From Brevibacillus sp. DP1.3A (GTDB lineage Bacteria > Bacillota > Bacilli > Brevibacillales > Brevibacillaceae): 64,000 bases of DNA. Positions 24,304 through 34,785 of this stretch are shown here, one piece after another. The first letter of the stretch is position 1, and each line of letters opens with the position of its first letter. The stretch spans positions 4,137,001-4,201,000 of the forward strand of contig NZ_CP085876.1 of NCBI RefSeq assembly GCF_013284245.2, given 5' to 3'. Both the position numbers and the translations under genes were made by a program. Below the pieces are notes generated by a model. That model did not search any database. It had not been told where the DNA came from and saw only the letters and a program-made list of their open reading frames with translations.

Positions 24304-26012
24304 CGTTCACGGCCGAGAAGGATCATCTCTCGCGCATGTTCTTCTGTTTTTGCTGTTACCTCTGCCCCGCTTAGCATACGAGCCAGCTCTGATACCCGTT
24401 CATCATCAGACAAACGATTCACCCGCGTCTCTGTTTCATTCTCGCTCATTTCCTTTTTGATCAGAAAATGCGCGTCTGCCATGGATGCTACCTGTGGCAA
24501 GTGCGTAATGCACAGGACTTGGCGCTGCCCAGCGACTCGGGCGAGCTTTTCTGCAATCGCTTGAGCGGCTCTTCCGCTTACTCCCGTGTCGACTTCATCA
24601 AAAATAAGGGTCTCCACTTGATCAGTACCCGCCAAAATTGTTTTAATGGCCAGCATGACGCGAGACAGCTCCCCGCCGGAAGCAATCTTCGCCAAGGGAC
24701 GCAATGGCTCACCCGGGTTAGGTGAGATTAAAAACTCGATCTGATCCATTCCGTTTGCATCTACAAATCGCTTGATTCCGTCAATTTCTACCCCGTCATC
24801 ATCCGGCGTCTGTCTGACATCAATGGCAAAACGAGCACGCTCCATGTGCAGTTCTTTTAGCTGCTGCTCGATTTCTTGTGCGAGTTTCCCTGCGCATTCG
24901 GAACGAATGACCGACAACTCCAATGCCTCCACTGCCAAATCGGCTGCAAACTCCTGCAATTGCTTTTCCACCTGCTGGAGGCGGTCTTCGTAGTGATGCA
25001 TATCATCCAATTCATCCTGAATCGTGGCAGCGTACTCCAAAATGTCGTCTACACTTTTGCCATACTTGCGTTTTAACGACTGAATCTGATCAAGACGGCG
25101 TTCTACTTCTGCCAACTGCTCCGGTTCAAAATCCATTTGATACGACAATTGACGAAGGTTATGTACCACATCTTCTATCTGATAGTATGCCGATTGGACC
25201 GTCTCCAAAATCGGAACGAGCTGTTCTTCGTAGTTCACACCACGCTCGAGCTCTCCCATCGCATGTCCTAACCAATCCATGCCCTTTTGGTCACCATGCA
25301 AGGCGCGATATGCATCTTGAATCGTTGAATAAACTTTTTCAATGTTCATCCACTTTTTCCGCTGCTGCAAGAGCTTCTCGTCTTCACCAGGCGTGAGGGT
25401 TGCCGCCTCAATTTCATCGAGCTGATATTGCAATAGATCCATACGCTGTACCAGCTCACGATCATTACGTGCCATACGCTCCAGATCTTGCTTTGTTTTG
25501 CGGTAAGTAGCATACAGGGTGCCGTACTCTTGCTTCGCAGATCCCAATGCACTTTCCCCATATGCATCGAGCCAATTGATATGCTTGTCTGACTGCATCA
25601 GCATATGCGTATCGTGTTGACCATGCACCGTAACCAGCCATGGCCCTAACTCACGCAGCATAGCGAGAGTCACGAGCTGGCCGTTGATTCGAATAATGCT
25701 CTTCCCTTGATTCGATATATCTCGGCGTACCACGAGCATTCCGTCTTGCTCAATCTGGACACCGACATTCTTACAAACGTCAAGTCCAGGATGACCAGGC
25801 GGCAATTCAAATAGCCCTTCCACTTCTGCACGAGGCTCACCGTAACGAACAAAATCAGCCGAAGCCCGGCCTCCTAATAGCAGTCCAAGCGCATCGATAA
25901 TGATGGATTTACCAGCACCAGTCTCCCCTGTCAGGATGTTTAAGCCTTTTTGGAAAGAGACCGTCACTGATTTGATGATGGCAAAATTTCGGATCGAGAG
26001 TTCCACTAGCAT
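24288..26012 (-). CDS. recN: DNA repair protein RecN
   Basis: SMC-like ATPase acting early at double-strand breaks. The 574 residues have an N-terminal half with Walker A GETGAGKSIIIDAL, a long coiled-coil centre (about 150-370) and a C-terminal half with the ABC signature SGGELSRVMLAIK and Walker B LIFDEVDTGVSG. The ATG has AAGGTGG upstream, 16 bp after argR. recN next to argR is the common bacillus order. Confidence 0.97.
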   Translation of the reverse strand: MLVELSIRNFAIIKSVTVSFQKGLNILTGETGAGKSIIIDALGLLLGGRASADFVRYGEPRAEVEGLFELPPGHPGLDVCKNVGVQIEQDGMLVVRRDISNQGKSIIRINGQLVTLAMLRELGPWLVTVHGQHDTHMLMQSDKHINWLDAYGESALGSAKQEYGTLYATYRKTKQDLERMARNDRELVQRMDLLQYQLDEIEAATLTPGEDEKLLQQRKKWMNIEKVYSTIQDAYRALHGDQKGMDWLGHAMGELERGVNYEEQLVPILETVQSAYYQIEDVVHNLRQLSYQMDFEPEQLAEVERRLDQIQSLKRKYGKSVDDILEYAATIQDELDDMHHYEDRLQQVEKQLQEFAADLAVEALELSVIRSECAGKLAQEIEQQLKELHMERARFAIDVRQTPDDDGVEIDGIKRFVDANGMDQIEFLISPNPGEPLRPLAKIASGGELSRVMLAIKTILAGTDQVETLIFDEVDTGVSGRAAQAIAEKLARVAGQRQVLCITHLPQVASMADAHFLIKKEMSENETETRVNRLSDDERVSELARMLSGAEVTAKTEEHAREMILLGRERKTVS

Positions 26013-26028
26013 CGCAAGCGACCACCTT

Positions 26029-26478
26029 CTACAACATTTCCATTAAGCGTTTCGTCACTTCATTGGTATTTTCTTTGGAACGGCAAATAATCAGGATGGT
26101 GTTGTCGCCACTGATTGTCCCCATGATTTCTTCCCATGGAAGGTTGTCAATCAGTTCAGCTACCGCATTCGCATGTCCCGAAAGTGTCTTCAGTACAATA
26201 AAATGATCAGCTTGGTCAATGCTAATAAAGGAATCCACAAGCATGCGTTTCAGCTTTTGCAGTGGATTGAATTTTTGTTCAGCAGGCATTGAATACTTAT
26301 ATCGTCCATCAGGGAGCGGAACTTTTACCAAGTGTAGTTCCTTGATGTCTCGGGATACAGTCGCTTGCGTCACGTTAAAACCAGCAGTCCGCAAGCGGTC
26401 CACCAGCTCATCCTGTGTTTCCACCTCTTGATTGCTGATGATATCCCGAATACGAATATGTCGTTGCCCTTTGTTCAT
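26029..26478 (-). CDS. argR: arginine repressor/activator ArgR (AhrC)
   Basis: Hexameric arginine-responsive regulator of 149 residues. The N-terminal winged helix includes [20 protein letters not shown] (then [13 protein letters not shown]). The C-terminal oligomerisation/arginine-binding domain ends with [17 protein letters not shown], including the GDxT arginine motif. The ATG is inside the ORF, after GGGAGT, and overlaps the nadK stop by a few bases, implying translational coupling. Confidence 0.96.
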   Translation of the reverse strand: MNKGQRHIRIRDIISNQEVETQDELVDRLRTAGFNVTQATVSRDIKELHLVKVPLPDGRYKYSMPAEQKFNPLQKLKRMLVDSFISIDQADHFIVLKTLSGHANAVAELIDNLPWEEIMGTISGDNTILIICRSKENTNEVTKRLMEML

Positions 26479-26483
26479 ATGGA

Positions 26484-27341
26484 TTACTCCCATTCCCCTT
26501 GTAATTTCGTTCGTATTGCTTCGAAAAAGCCACCTTTTTTCCACTTAATCAGCGGGGTAACACACGGTGACTTTTTAATGTAAATCTGATCGCCGCCCTC
26601 GAGTCGATAACCAAACTGCCCGTCAATGGACAGTCCCATCTCTTGATGAATGGCATCCACTTCGACCCGGATCGTTTGATTGCCTGACAGTACCAATGGC
26701 CGGGCCGTCAAGGAATGAGGAGCCACTGGCGTCAGTAATAGCATGTCCACATTGGGCGCCACTATTGGACCGCCTGCAGAAAGCGAGTATGCCGTTGATC
26801 CTGTTGGCGTAGAGACAATGACACCATCTCCGCTGAACGTCGCGACGTACTCATCATCCAGAAAGACTGCACATTGAATGATCCGACAAAATGACCCTTT
26901 TGCAATCCCAATATCATTCATGGCTGTGTATGTCCCCAGTGCGGTTCCTTTTCGCACCAAACAAGCTTCCAGCATCGCTCTTTTTTCAATGTCGTACTTT
27001 CCAGAAAGGAGATTGTCTACAGCCTGAGGTAGATGTTCCGGTTCCGCTTCCGACAAAAAGCCCAACGTGCCTAAATTAATTCCAAAGATCGGGATAGAGT
27101 GACCGGCAAGCTGGCGAGCAATTCTGAGTAGAGTGCCATCGCCCCCTAATACACAAACCAAATCCGCCTGCATCCCCATCTCTTCTACAGAAGCGCCCAG
27201 TTCTGGATGCCCTACATCTGATGCGACATGTTCATCCAGGAATACCTGCGCCCCTCTGTCCTCAAGTAAATACAGCAGTTCCCGTGCAACGATACGTGCT
27301 TCGGGTTTTCCTTTGTTCGCTATGATTCCAATTTTCTTCAC
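26484..27341 (-). CDS. nadK: NAD kinase
   Basis: Phosphorylates NAD to NADP. The 285 residues carry the GGDGTLLR diphosphate-binding motif, [14 protein letters not shown], and the [17 protein letters not shown] catalytic loop. The GTG start ([12 protein letters not shown]) has GGGGTGG upstream and gives family length; the longer frame has no ribosome site. It is the first gene of the nadK-argR-recN operon. Confidence 0.95.
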   Translation of the reverse strand: MKKIGIIANKGKPEARIVARELLYLLEDRGAQVFLDEHVASDVGHPELGASVEEMGMQADLVCVLGGDGTLLRIARQLAGHSIPIFGINLGTLGFLSEAEPEHLPQAVDNLLSGKYDIEKRAMLEACLVRKGTALGTYTAMNDIGIAKGSFCRIIQCAVFLDDEYVATFSGDGVIVSTPTGSTAYSLSAGGPIVAPNVDMLLLTPVAPHSLTARPLVLSGNQTIRVEVDAIHQEMGLSIDGQFGYRLEGGDQIYIKKSPCVTPLIKWKKGGFFEAIRTKLQGEWE

Positions 27342-27424
27342 GTGGTCCACCCCAAAACTGGTTGGTTGGAAATCCTTCTTGAACAACCTCATATACAAGT
27401 ATACAACTTCACATGCATAAATAA

Positions 27425-27458
27425 AAAGCCTCGATTGTGACAAAACTCCCGAGGCTTT
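27425..27458 (-). terminator. terminator of the dxs-tlyA operon
   Basis: Nine-base-pair stem AAAGCCTCG/CGAGGCTTT with a 16-nt loop, followed on the minus strand by TTATTT-like sequence. It lies 12 bases past the tlyA stop. A T-run on the other strand makes it formally bidirectional. Confidence 0.85.
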
Positions 27459-27469
27459 GGTTTTTTATC

Positions 27470-28288
27470 CTATTTCAAATTCGCATGAGCAGACGCAACA
27501 ACCTCTGATACGCATTGCAACCAAGCTTCCGAATCCATGCCGCCCTCACTTTTCTGGGCATGCATAACAAATTCAATGTTTCCTTCTCCCCCTGTAATGG
27601 GAGAGTAATCCAAGCCTTTTAGCGCGAAACCCAATCCGCTGGCAAATTGACCGATGTCAGTCAGTACGCTCTCGTGTACTTCTGGATCACGGACGATTCC
27701 ATTCTTTCCGACTCTATCCTTGCCTGCTTCAAATTGAGGCTTGACCAGCGCAACGACGTCACCGCCCTCGAGCAGAAAACGGTACAGCACCGGCAAGATC
27801 AATCGCAGCGAAATAAACGATACGTCAATCGATGCCGAGTTTGGGCGTTCATGTTCAAAAGCTTCCGGGTCCATATGACGGAAATTCGTCCGTTCCATGA
27901 CGACCACTCGTTCATCCTGTCGCAAGCTCCACGCGAGCTGTCCGTACCCGACATCAATGGCGTATACAAGTCGCGCACCGTTTTGTAGCGCACAGTCCGT
28001 AAATCCGCCAGTGGAGGCCCCGATGTCCATCATGACACGATCCTTCATGTCGATTTCAAAGACACGCAATGCCTTTTCCAACTTGAGGCCACCCCGGCTC
28101 ACATACGGGTGTACCTCGCCCTTCACCGTAATCGCAACATCCTCGGCAAATTTGGTTCCCGGCTTGTCACAGCGCTCGCCAGCTACTTGCACTAGGCCTG
28201 CCATTACGGCTGCTTTTGCTTTTTCTCTGGTCTCATAATGACCTCTTTCGACCAAGAGAACATCAACCCGTTCTTTTCTCACACTCAT
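27470..28288 (-). CDS. tlyA: TlyA-family rRNA 2'-O-methyltransferase (YqxC-like)
   Basis: A 272-residue protein with an N-terminal S4 RNA-binding domain ([20 protein letters not shown]) and an FtsJ-type methyltransferase domain. Motif I is [19 protein letters not shown], and [20 protein letters not shown] follows. In mycobacteria TlyA methylates 16S and 23S rRNA. The start overlaps the dxs stop by four bases. Confidence 0.92.
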   Translation of the reverse strand: MSVRKERVDVLLVERGHYETREKAKAAVMAGLVQVAGERCDKPGTKFAEDVAITVKGEVHPYVSRGGLKLEKALRVFEIDMKDRVMMDIGASTGGFTDCALQNGARLVYAIDVGYGQLAWSLRQDERVVVMERTNFRHMDPEAFEHERPNSASIDVSFISLRLILPVLYRFLLEGGDVVALVKPQFEAGKDRVGKNGIVRDPEVHESVLTDIGQFASGLGFALKGLDYSPITGGEGNIEFVMHAQKSEGGMDSEAWLQCVSEVVASAHANLK

Positions 28289-30171
28289 GCTTCCACTACG
28301 CCCTTCGAAATTGGCATCAAGGATCGAACACGAGCAGCGATATTATCAGCTGTCAGCCCTACCTCTTGCCGTTGTTCTTTCACACTTCCATGCTCAACAA
28401 AATAATCAGGTACCGCGACTACCTGTACATTCATGCCGTGATAGCCTGCGCGATTGTAGCATTCAATGACAGCACTGCCGAATCCGCCCATTTCACAGCC
28501 TTCTTCGACCGTAACGATATCGTAGCCTTCCTTTGCCAGACGGAACAAAAGCTCTTCGTCCAAAGGCTTGCAAAAACGTGCATTGACCAGCATCGGCTTG
28601 ATTCCTTCGTCTTGAAGCTGATTGACAGCCGCCTCAGCAATTTCGAAGACATGCCCGAACGAGAGGATCGCCACGTGTTTGCCTTCGCGTACAATCTCTG
28701 CTTTTCCGATTGGCAGCACTTGCAGATCGTCATCCATTTTGACGCCACGAATCGGCAATCGTGGATAACGATAAGAGATCGGACCATCTTTATATTCTAC
28801 TGCTGTCTTCATCATATGACGCAGCTCATTTTCATCCTTCGGTGCCATAATGACCATATTTGGAATGATGCGCATGAATGCCACATCGTACATACCTTGG
28901 TGTGTCTCCCCGTCTGCTCCGACGAGCCCAGCACGGTCAACGGCGAAAATCACATTGAGCTTTTGGCGTGCGACATCGTGGATTAGCTGATCATAGGCTC
29001 TTTGCAAGAAGGTCGAATAAATCGCAAAGACCGGCTTCAAGCCTTGTGTTGCTAATCCTGCCGCAAATGTACATGCATGCTGCTCTGCAATCCCAACGTC
29101 AAACAGTCTGTCAGGGTACTTCTGTCCAAAGGGGATCAAGCCTGAGCCCGCTGGCATCGCAGGGGTAACAGCCACGATCGAATTGTCTTCATCTGCGAGC
29201 TTCATCATCGTATCTGCAAAAACAGACGTATACGTTGGTGCAGATTTCGGTGTATCACCTGACTCGATTTTATACGTACCGATACCATGCCACTTGACTG
29301 AGTCAGCTTCAGCTGGCGCATAGCCTAGACCTTTTTTCGTGATGGCATGAATCAAAACCGGGCCTTTTGTATGCTTGGCTGTCTTCAATGTATCGAGCAA
29401 AAGCTCCATGTTATGTCCGTCTATTGGGCCAATATACGTAAAACCTAGCTCCTCGAAGAGAACGCCAGAAACGAGCAAATACTTCATGCTGTCTTTGAAG
29501 CGCTCAGCCATATGAGCCAATTTGCCCCCTACAGCCGGAATGGATTTCAACAATCCTTCGACTTCATCCTTCGCCCATTGATAGTTCTCCGTCGAGCGAA
29601 TTTTCCCCAAATAGTTGTGCAAGGCCCCAACGTTTGGCGCGATGGACATTTCGTTATCATTTAACACAACGATGACATTCTTACGCTCATGACCAATATG
29701 GTTCAAGGCCTCCAGAGCCATACCGCCTGTCAGCGCACCGTCTCCGATCACAGCAATGACATGGTTCTTTTCTTTTTTCAAATCCCGCGCAGTCGCCATC
29801 CCCATTGCGGCAGACAACGACGTACTGCTATGCCCGGTTTCCCAGACGTCATGCGGGCTTTCCACCATTTTAGGGAACCCACACAGTCCTTTGTACTGAC
29901 GCAAGGTCGGAAACATCTCCCGGCGTCCTGTCAGCATTTTATGTACGTATGCTTGATGCCCGACATCCCAGATCAGCTTGTCCTTGGGACTGTCAAAAAC
30001 ATAGTGCAGTGCTAGCGTCAGCTCGACGACTCCCAGATTCGGCGCGAGATGACCACCTGTTTTCGACAGCGTTTCGATTAGAAACTGACGGATCTCGGAT
30101 GCTAAGGTATGTAGCTGCGGTTGCGTGCACTTTTTCAAGTCTTGAGGATCATTTATAGTAGTAAGCAGCAT
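28285..30171 (-). CDS. dxs: 1-deoxy-D-xylulose-5-phosphate synthase
   Basis: First step of the MEP isoprenoid pathway (pyruvate plus glyceraldehyde-3-phosphate). The 628 residues have the thiamine-diphosphate motif [15 protein letters not shown]...[10 protein letters not shown], the catalytic histidine segment [14 protein letters not shown], and the pyrimidine domain [27 protein letters not shown] precedes the ATG. It is followed by tlyA. Confidence 0.97.
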   Translation of the reverse strand: MLLTTINDPQDLKKCTQPQLHTLASEIRQFLIETLSKTGGHLAPNLGVVELTLALHYVFDSPKDKLIWDVGHQAYVHKMLTGRREMFPTLRQYKGLCGFPKMVESPHDVWETGHSSTSLSAAMGMATARDLKKEKNHVIAVIGDGALTGGMALEALNHIGHERKNVIVVLNDNEMSIAPNVGALHNYLGKIRSTENYQWAKDEVEGLLKSIPAVGGKLAHMAERFKDSMKYLLVSGVLFEELGFTYIGPIDGHNMELLLDTLKTAKHTKGPVLIHAITKKGLGYAPAEADSVKWHGIGTYKIESGDTPKSAPTYTSVFADTMMKLADEDNSIVAVTPAMPAGSGLIPFGQKYPDRLFDVGIAEQHACTFAAGLATQGLKPVFAIYSTFLQRAYDQLIHDVARQKLNVIFAVDRAGLVGADGETHQGMYDVAFMRIIPNMVIMAPKDENELRHMMKTAVEYKDGPISYRYPRLPIRGVKMDDDLQVLPIGKAEIVREGKHVAILSFGHVFEIAEAAVNQLQDEGIKPMLVNARFCKPLDEELLFRLAKEGYDIVTVEEGCEMGGFGSAVIECYNRAGYHGMNVQVVAVPDYFVEHGSVKEQRQEVGLTADNIAARVRSLMPISKGVVEA

Positions 30172-30419
30172 TGGTATTCCTCACTTTCCACTGTTCGTTC
30201 TCCGGCGATTGTGCATGCTGCATATCAATCAAGCCACTAGAAAACCCGGCTTTCCTTATTGCTATAGCCGATTCCGCTTATTTTCAGCTTGATTCATTAT
30301 AACGGTTTCTTAATAAAAACACCACTTTTCATCAACATACACGAATATGAAGGCGCTATCTTGCATTTTCTGGTAAGATGATTTTGAATACATACTCCGA
30401 ACAAAAGAGGTGGACGTCC

Positions 30420-32114
30420 GTGAAGTTCTCACAAATTCAGTATGAGCGCATGGATATGGACAAAGTTGAAGGACAATTCACGCAATTATTGGAAGCGTTT
30501 CAACATGCTGCAACCTTCTCCGAGCAAGATACAATCATGGCTCAATTGAACAAACTGCGACAAGAAGTGGAATCTGCGCGGAATGTCGCACAAATCCGCC
30601 ACACGATCAATACAGAAGATCCCTTCTACAAAGCAGAGCAGGACTATTGGGATGAAGCAACTCCTTTGTATACTGGAATCGTTTCCCGCTACTATCAGGC
30701 GATCGTCGATTCTTCCTTCCGTGCTGACTTGGAAGAAAAATGGGGTGCACAGCTGTTTCGCATCGCTGAAAGCACACTCCGTACATTTTCGCCAGAAGTC
30801 ATTTCTGATTTGCAGGAAGAAAACCGTTTGGCCAGTCAATATGTCGCACTGAAAGCTTCTGCCAAAATCATGTTTGAAGGAGAAGAGCGAAATCTTTCAG
30901 AGATGATTCCTTTTACAATCGCGAAAGATAGAGACACGCGCAAACGTGCTAATGAAGCGAAGTATGAGTATATGCGGCAACATACGGACGAATTTGATCG
31001 CATTTACGATCAGCTCGTCAAGGTACGCACACGCATCGCCAAAAAACTCGGCTTCAATAGCTTTGTGGAGCTAGCCTATGCACGTATGAACCGTACCGAT
31101 TACAACGCAGAAATGGTAGCCAATTTCCGCAAGCAAGTGCTTGAGCACATCGTTCCAGTAGCGTCAAAGCTCGTTGAACGTCAGCGCCAACGCATTGGTG
31201 TCGATACACTTGAGTATTACGATCTTTCCTTTGATTTCGCTACAGGGAATCCAAGTCCGAAAGGCCCGCCGGAATGGATTGTTGATAACGGGAAAAAGAT
31301 GTATGCCGAGTTGGCACCTGAAACGGACGAATTTTACAACTTCATGCTGGACAATGACTGTTTAGATCTATTGAGCAAAAAAGGAAAGGCTACAGGCGGC
31401 TACTGTGAATACATCAGCCAATACAGGCTCCCCTTTATTTTCGCCAATTTTAACGGTACATCTGGTGATATCGACGTACTTACACACGAGGCAGGACATG
31501 CGTTTCAGGTGTATGTAAGTAGAGATTTTGAGGTCCCTGAATATCATTTCCCAACCTATGAGGCGTGTGAAATACATTCGATGAGCATGGAGTTTTTGAC
31601 GTGGCCATGGATGGAGCATTTTTTCAAGGAAGATACGGACAAATACAAATTCTCTCATCTGAGTAGCGGACTCCAGTTCATTCCGTACGGCGTTTCTGTT
31701 GATGAGTTCCAGCATGTTGTCTACGAGAACCCAGATATGACCCCGTCAGAGCGTAAACGTGCTTGGCGTGAAATTGAGCGCAAGTACCTCCCGGATCGCA
31801 ATTACGCACAGAATGAGTATCTTGAGGAGGGCGGTTTCTGGCAGCAACAAACGCATATTTTTCAAAGCCCCTTCTATTACATCGACTACACACTTGCTCA
31901 GATTTGCGCGTTCCAATTTTGGAAACGGGCTCAATCTGAGCCGAAGCAAGCTTGGGAAGATTATTTGACACTTTGCCGCGAAGGCGGAAGCAAATCGTTC
32001 CTCGAGTTGGTACAAGTGGCGAAGCTGTATTCTCCATTTGAGGACGACAGTATACCATCGGTGATTGGCGAGATTGAACAATTTTTAAATAGCATTAACG
32101 ATAAAAGCTTGTAA
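30420..32114 (+). CDS. M3 family oligoendopeptidase
   Basis: Cytoplasmic zinc oligopeptidase of 564 residues. The zinc site LTHEAGHAFQVY is present, with the downstream Glu in EACEIHSMSMEFLTWPW. FYYIDYTLAQICAFQFW is characteristic of the PepF/M3B group. The GTG start is used because AGAGGTGG lies upstream; the ATG 42 bases earlier has no ribosome site. It is a plus-strand single gene between minus-strand operons. Confidence 0.93.
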   Translation: MKFSQIQYERMDMDKVEGQFTQLLEAFQHAATFSEQDTIMAQLNKLRQEVESARNVAQIRHTINTEDPFYKAEQDYWDEATPLYTGIVSRYYQAIVDSSFRADLEEKWGAQLFRIAESTLRTFSPEVISDLQEENRLASQYVALKASAKIMFEGEERNLSEMIPFTIAKDRDTRKRANEAKYEYMRQHTDEFDRIYDQLVKVRTRIAKKLGFNSFVELAYARMNRTDYNAEMVANFRKQVLEHIVPVASKLVERQRQRIGVDTLEYYDLSFDFATGNPSPKGPPEWIVDNGKKMYAELAPETDEFYNFMLDNDCLDLLSKKGKATGGYCEYISQYRLPFIFANFNGTSGDIDVLTHEAGHAFQVYVSRDFEVPEYHFPTYEACEIHSMSMEFLTWPWMEHFFKEDTDKYKFSHLSSGLQFIPYGVSVDEFQHVVYENPDMTPSERKRAWREIERKYLPDRNYAQNEYLEEGGFWQQQTHIFQSPFYYIDYTLAQICAFQFWKRAQSEPKQAWEDYLTLCREGGSKSFLELVQVAKLYSPFEDDSIPSVIGEIEQFLNSINDKSL

Positions 32115-32129
32115 TAGGTAGGTACGAAA

Positions 32130-32164
32130 AAAGCTGGCATTTCCCATATCGGGTTGCCAGCTTT
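32130..32164. terminator. bidirectional terminator between the M3 peptidase gene and ispA
   Basis: Ten-base-pair perfect stem AAAGCTGGCA/TGCCAGCTTT. On the minus strand TTTTTT follows, serving ispA. The plus-strand T-run is weaker, serving the peptidase gene. Confidence 0.85.
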
Positions 32165-32167
32165 CAC

Positions 32168-33070
32168 TTATTTATTGCGATCACGCACGTAGTCGGCCAA
32201 AGGGCTGAGTGCAGAATTCTCGATTCCCGCATCTGCAAGCGCTGCTTTTGCCTCCGCAATTAATTCGTCAAGACGCGCCTTCGATTCGGCTAGACCAAGC
32301 AGCGATGGGTACGTCGCCTTTTCCCGATCTGCATCACTGCCAACTGCTTTCCCCAGCTCTTGGGCATCCCCTTCCACATTCAAGATGTCATCCTGAATTT
32401 GAAAAGCGAGACCAATGCAAACACCATAGCGTGTCAACGCTTCCATTTGACCTTCGGATGCTTCTGCGAGGTAGCCTCCCCCGCGCAAGGCTGCGATCAA
32501 GAGATCACCCGTTTTGTGACGATGGATAAATTCGAGCTGGTCCAGGTTAAGGCGCTTGCTCTCCCCTTCGATATCAGCCATCTGTCCGCCGACCATGCCA
32601 GTTGCTCCTGCACGTTTTCCCAGCTCCGCAATCAGTTTCACGGTAGTAGCCGCTGAAACATCAGCACGATCCATGTAAGCTTCTGCAATGTATGCGAACG
32701 CTCTAGTCAGCAAGGCATCTCCTGCGAGAATGGCTGTTGCTTCACCGAATACTTTGTGATTGGTCGGTTTTCCGCGACGAAGATCATCGTCGTCCATCGC
32801 AGGGAGGTCATCGTGAATCAAGGAGTACGTATGTATCATTTCCAAGGCAGCCGAAAAAGCCACACCCCGTTCAATCGGCTTGTCCAGTGCTTCTAGGACC
32901 GCCAACACCAGCATGGGACGCAACCTTTTTCCGCCTGCCATGAGCGAATACTTCATGGATTCGTACAAGTTTTCCGGAACTCCTTGCTGCTCAAGGGCTG
33001 GCAGGAGTCTTTGTTCTATATAGGCAGTCTTTTCCACCAAATAACTCTCGAATGTATGCACGCCGATCAT
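32168..33070 (-). CDS. ispA: polyprenyl (farnesyl/geranyl) diphosphate synthase
   Basis: Chain-elongating prenyltransferase of 300 residues. Both Asp-rich motifs are present: DDLPAMDDDDLRRGKPT, followed by QIQDDILN. GGKRLRPMLVLA forms the isopentenyl-diphosphate site. ATG overlaps the xseB TAA (TAATG) with GGAAGGAG upstream. The longer frame would overlap xseB. Product length is inferred from family, not measured. Confidence 0.95.
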   Translation of the reverse strand: MIGVHTFESYLVEKTAYIEQRLLPALEQQGVPENLYESMKYSLMAGGKRLRPMLVLAVLEALDKPIERGVAFSAALEMIHTYSLIHDDLPAMDDDDLRRGKPTNHKVFGEATAILAGDALLTRAFAYIAEAYMDRADVSAATTVKLIAELGKRAGATGMVGGQMADIEGESKRLNLDQLEFIHRHKTGDLLIAALRGGGYLAEASEGQMEALTRYGVCIGLAFQIQDDILNVEGDAQELGKAVGSDADREKATYPSLLGLAESKARLDELIAEAKAALADAGIENSALSPLADYVRDRNK

Positions 33071-33321
33071 TATTCTCCTTCCACGCGAAAAGCCTTCTGC
33101 TTTACCTGTCCGTCTTCTTCCACCAACTGGGTAATCTTCGCTTCGATTGCATCCAGCTTTTGACCACAAATTCTGGAAAGAGTTACTCCTTCCTGATATA
33201 GCGTAATCGCTTCTTCGAGGGGAATATCTCCTTCCTCGAGTCGATTGACGACTTCTTCCAGACGCTTCATCGCGTCCTCGAACTGCATATCAGTCTCTTG
33301 TTCTGTTTTCTTGCGAGCCAC
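33070..33321 (-). CDS. xseB: exodeoxyribonuclease VII small subunit
   Basis: An 83-residue helical protein with the family signature FEDAMKRLEEVVNRLEEGDI and PLEEAITLYQEGVTL. GTG start inside the end of xseA, preceded by GGAGGAG. It pairs with XseA to form the exonuclease. Confidence 0.95.
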   Translation of the reverse strand: MARKKTEQETDMQFEDAMKRLEEVVNRLEEGDIPLEEAITLYQEGVTLSRICGQKLDAIEAKITQLVEEDGQVKQKAFRVEGE

Positions 33322-34672
33322 TCTTCTTCTCCTCCTCCCGGTTCACTTTTTCCACACGCGCAGTCGCACTGCCATCACTTAATCGTACCATGATCTCATC
33401 GCCAGGGGCAAACTGTTCCACCGATTTTACGAGTCTGTCATTTGTGTATACAAGTGAGAATCCACGCTGCATGACCTTCAACGGACTCAGTGCTTCCAAA
33501 GTAGCTATGCGAGCTGCGAATGCCATTCTTTTTTGGTTGAGACGTCCCCGCATCCGTTCGTCCAGGGTGGCGCGGAGTTTAGACAGATTTTTTCTTTTAT
33601 CCCCGATTTGATCGGCGAGGCGATAGCGCTTGATTTGTTCGTCTAATCTCGTATAGCGCTCGCGTCTTCTTTCTAGCAAATGCTTCATCGATTGACGCAT
33701 CCGCAAATGTGCCCGATCCAATCGTTCTGCGGCTTCCTCCAGCCTCCGCTCCGGTTGGCGCATCGCATACGAATTGCTCAAGCGTGTCAAACGGCTTCTC
33801 TGCTCTGTCATGGTACCACGCACTGCTCGATGCATCCGTATTTCGAGCTGCCGCACTCTCTCGACCCATTCCAAATAATGCGGTACTGCCAATTCAGCTG
33901 CAGCTGTCGGCGTAGCTGCCCGGACATCTGCTACGAAATCGGCGATCGTCACATCCGTCTCGTGTCCAACCGCAGAGATAACAGGGATGAGTGATGCAGC
34001 AATTGCCCTCGCTACGTTTTCATCATTAAACGCCCACAGCTCCTCAATGGAACCACCACCGCGCCCTACGATGAGAACATCAATGTCAGGCTGATCGTTT
34101 AGAATCCGAATAGCGGAGACAATCGATGCAGGTGCATCCGCACCTTGGACAACAGCTGGTGAAAGTACGATCTCTGCTTGCGGATACCGTCTGCGAATCG
34201 TCGTGCAAATATCTCGGATAGCTGCTCCTGTCGGAGAAGTAACGACACCGACACGTTTGGGAAAACGCGGGAGCATTCGCTTCCTCTCTGCTGCAAACAA
34301 CCCTTCTTGAGCTAATTTTTCTTTTAGCTGCTCAAATGCTAAATAAAGCGAGCCGAGACCATCTGGCTGCATCTCTTTGGCGTAAAACTGATACGCGCCG
34401 TCGCGTTCGTATGCAGAAATGGACCCGCGCACAATCGCTTTTGCTCCATCTTTGGGCAAGAAACGCAGGAAGCGGTTATAACTCGCAAACATGACGACTT
34501 TGATGCGTGACTGCTTGTCCTTTAGCGTGAAATACATATGACCACTGGAATGGTGGGTAAAATTGGAGATTTCCCCTCTCACCCATATATCTTGCAGGTG
34601 GGGTTCCTTTTCCAGCACCAGCTTAATATAACGATTGAGATCAGTGACGGATAAGATATCTTGTAATGCCAT
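33290..34672 (-). CDS. xseA: exodeoxyribonuclease VII large subunit
   Basis: Single-strand-specific exonuclease subunit of 460 residues. An N-terminal OB-fold (VTDLNRYIKLVLEKEPHLQD, then WVRGEISNFTHHSSGHMYF) comes first. The catalytic domain has RVGVVTSPTGAAIRDI and LIVGRGGGSIEELWAFNDE, and a long coiled-coil C-terminus follows (about 270-390). It overlaps xseB by 32 bp. Confidence 0.96.
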   Translation of the reverse strand: MALQDILSVTDLNRYIKLVLEKEPHLQDIWVRGEISNFTHHSSGHMYFTLKDKQSRIKVVMFASYNRFLRFLPKDGAKAIVRGSISAYERDGAYQFYAKEMQPDGLGSLYLAFEQLKEKLAQEGLFAAERKRMLPRFPKRVGVVTSPTGAAIRDICTTIRRRYPQAEIVLSPAVVQGADAPASIVSAIRILNDQPDIDVLIVGRGGGSIEELWAFNDENVARAIAASLIPVISAVGHETDVTIADFVADVRAATPTAAAELAVPHYLEWVERVRQLEIRMHRAVRGTMTEQRSRLTRLSNSYAMRQPERRLEEAAERLDRAHLRMRQSMKHLLERRRERYTRLDEQIKRYRLADQIGDKRKNLSKLRATLDERMRGRLNQKRMAFAARIATLEALSPLKVMQRGFSLVYTNDRLVKSVEQFAPGDEIMVRLSDGSATARVEKVNREEEKKSGSQENRTRD

Positions 34673-34731
34673 GCGGCCCCTCCTTTACAAAAAACTTGGC
34701 TTTGCCGTGCATGTAACAAGGACTATGCAAA

Positions 34732-34763
34732 AGAATGGATAAAGCTTATGCCTTATCCATTCT
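34732..34763 (-). terminator. terminator of folD
   Basis: Eleven-base-pair perfect stem (AGAATGGATAA/TTATCCATTCT) with a ten-base loop and a short TTTTG tail on the minus strand, 22 bases past the folD stop. Confidence 0.7.
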
Positions 34764-34785
34764 ATAATAAGTTGCCGATTTTCTT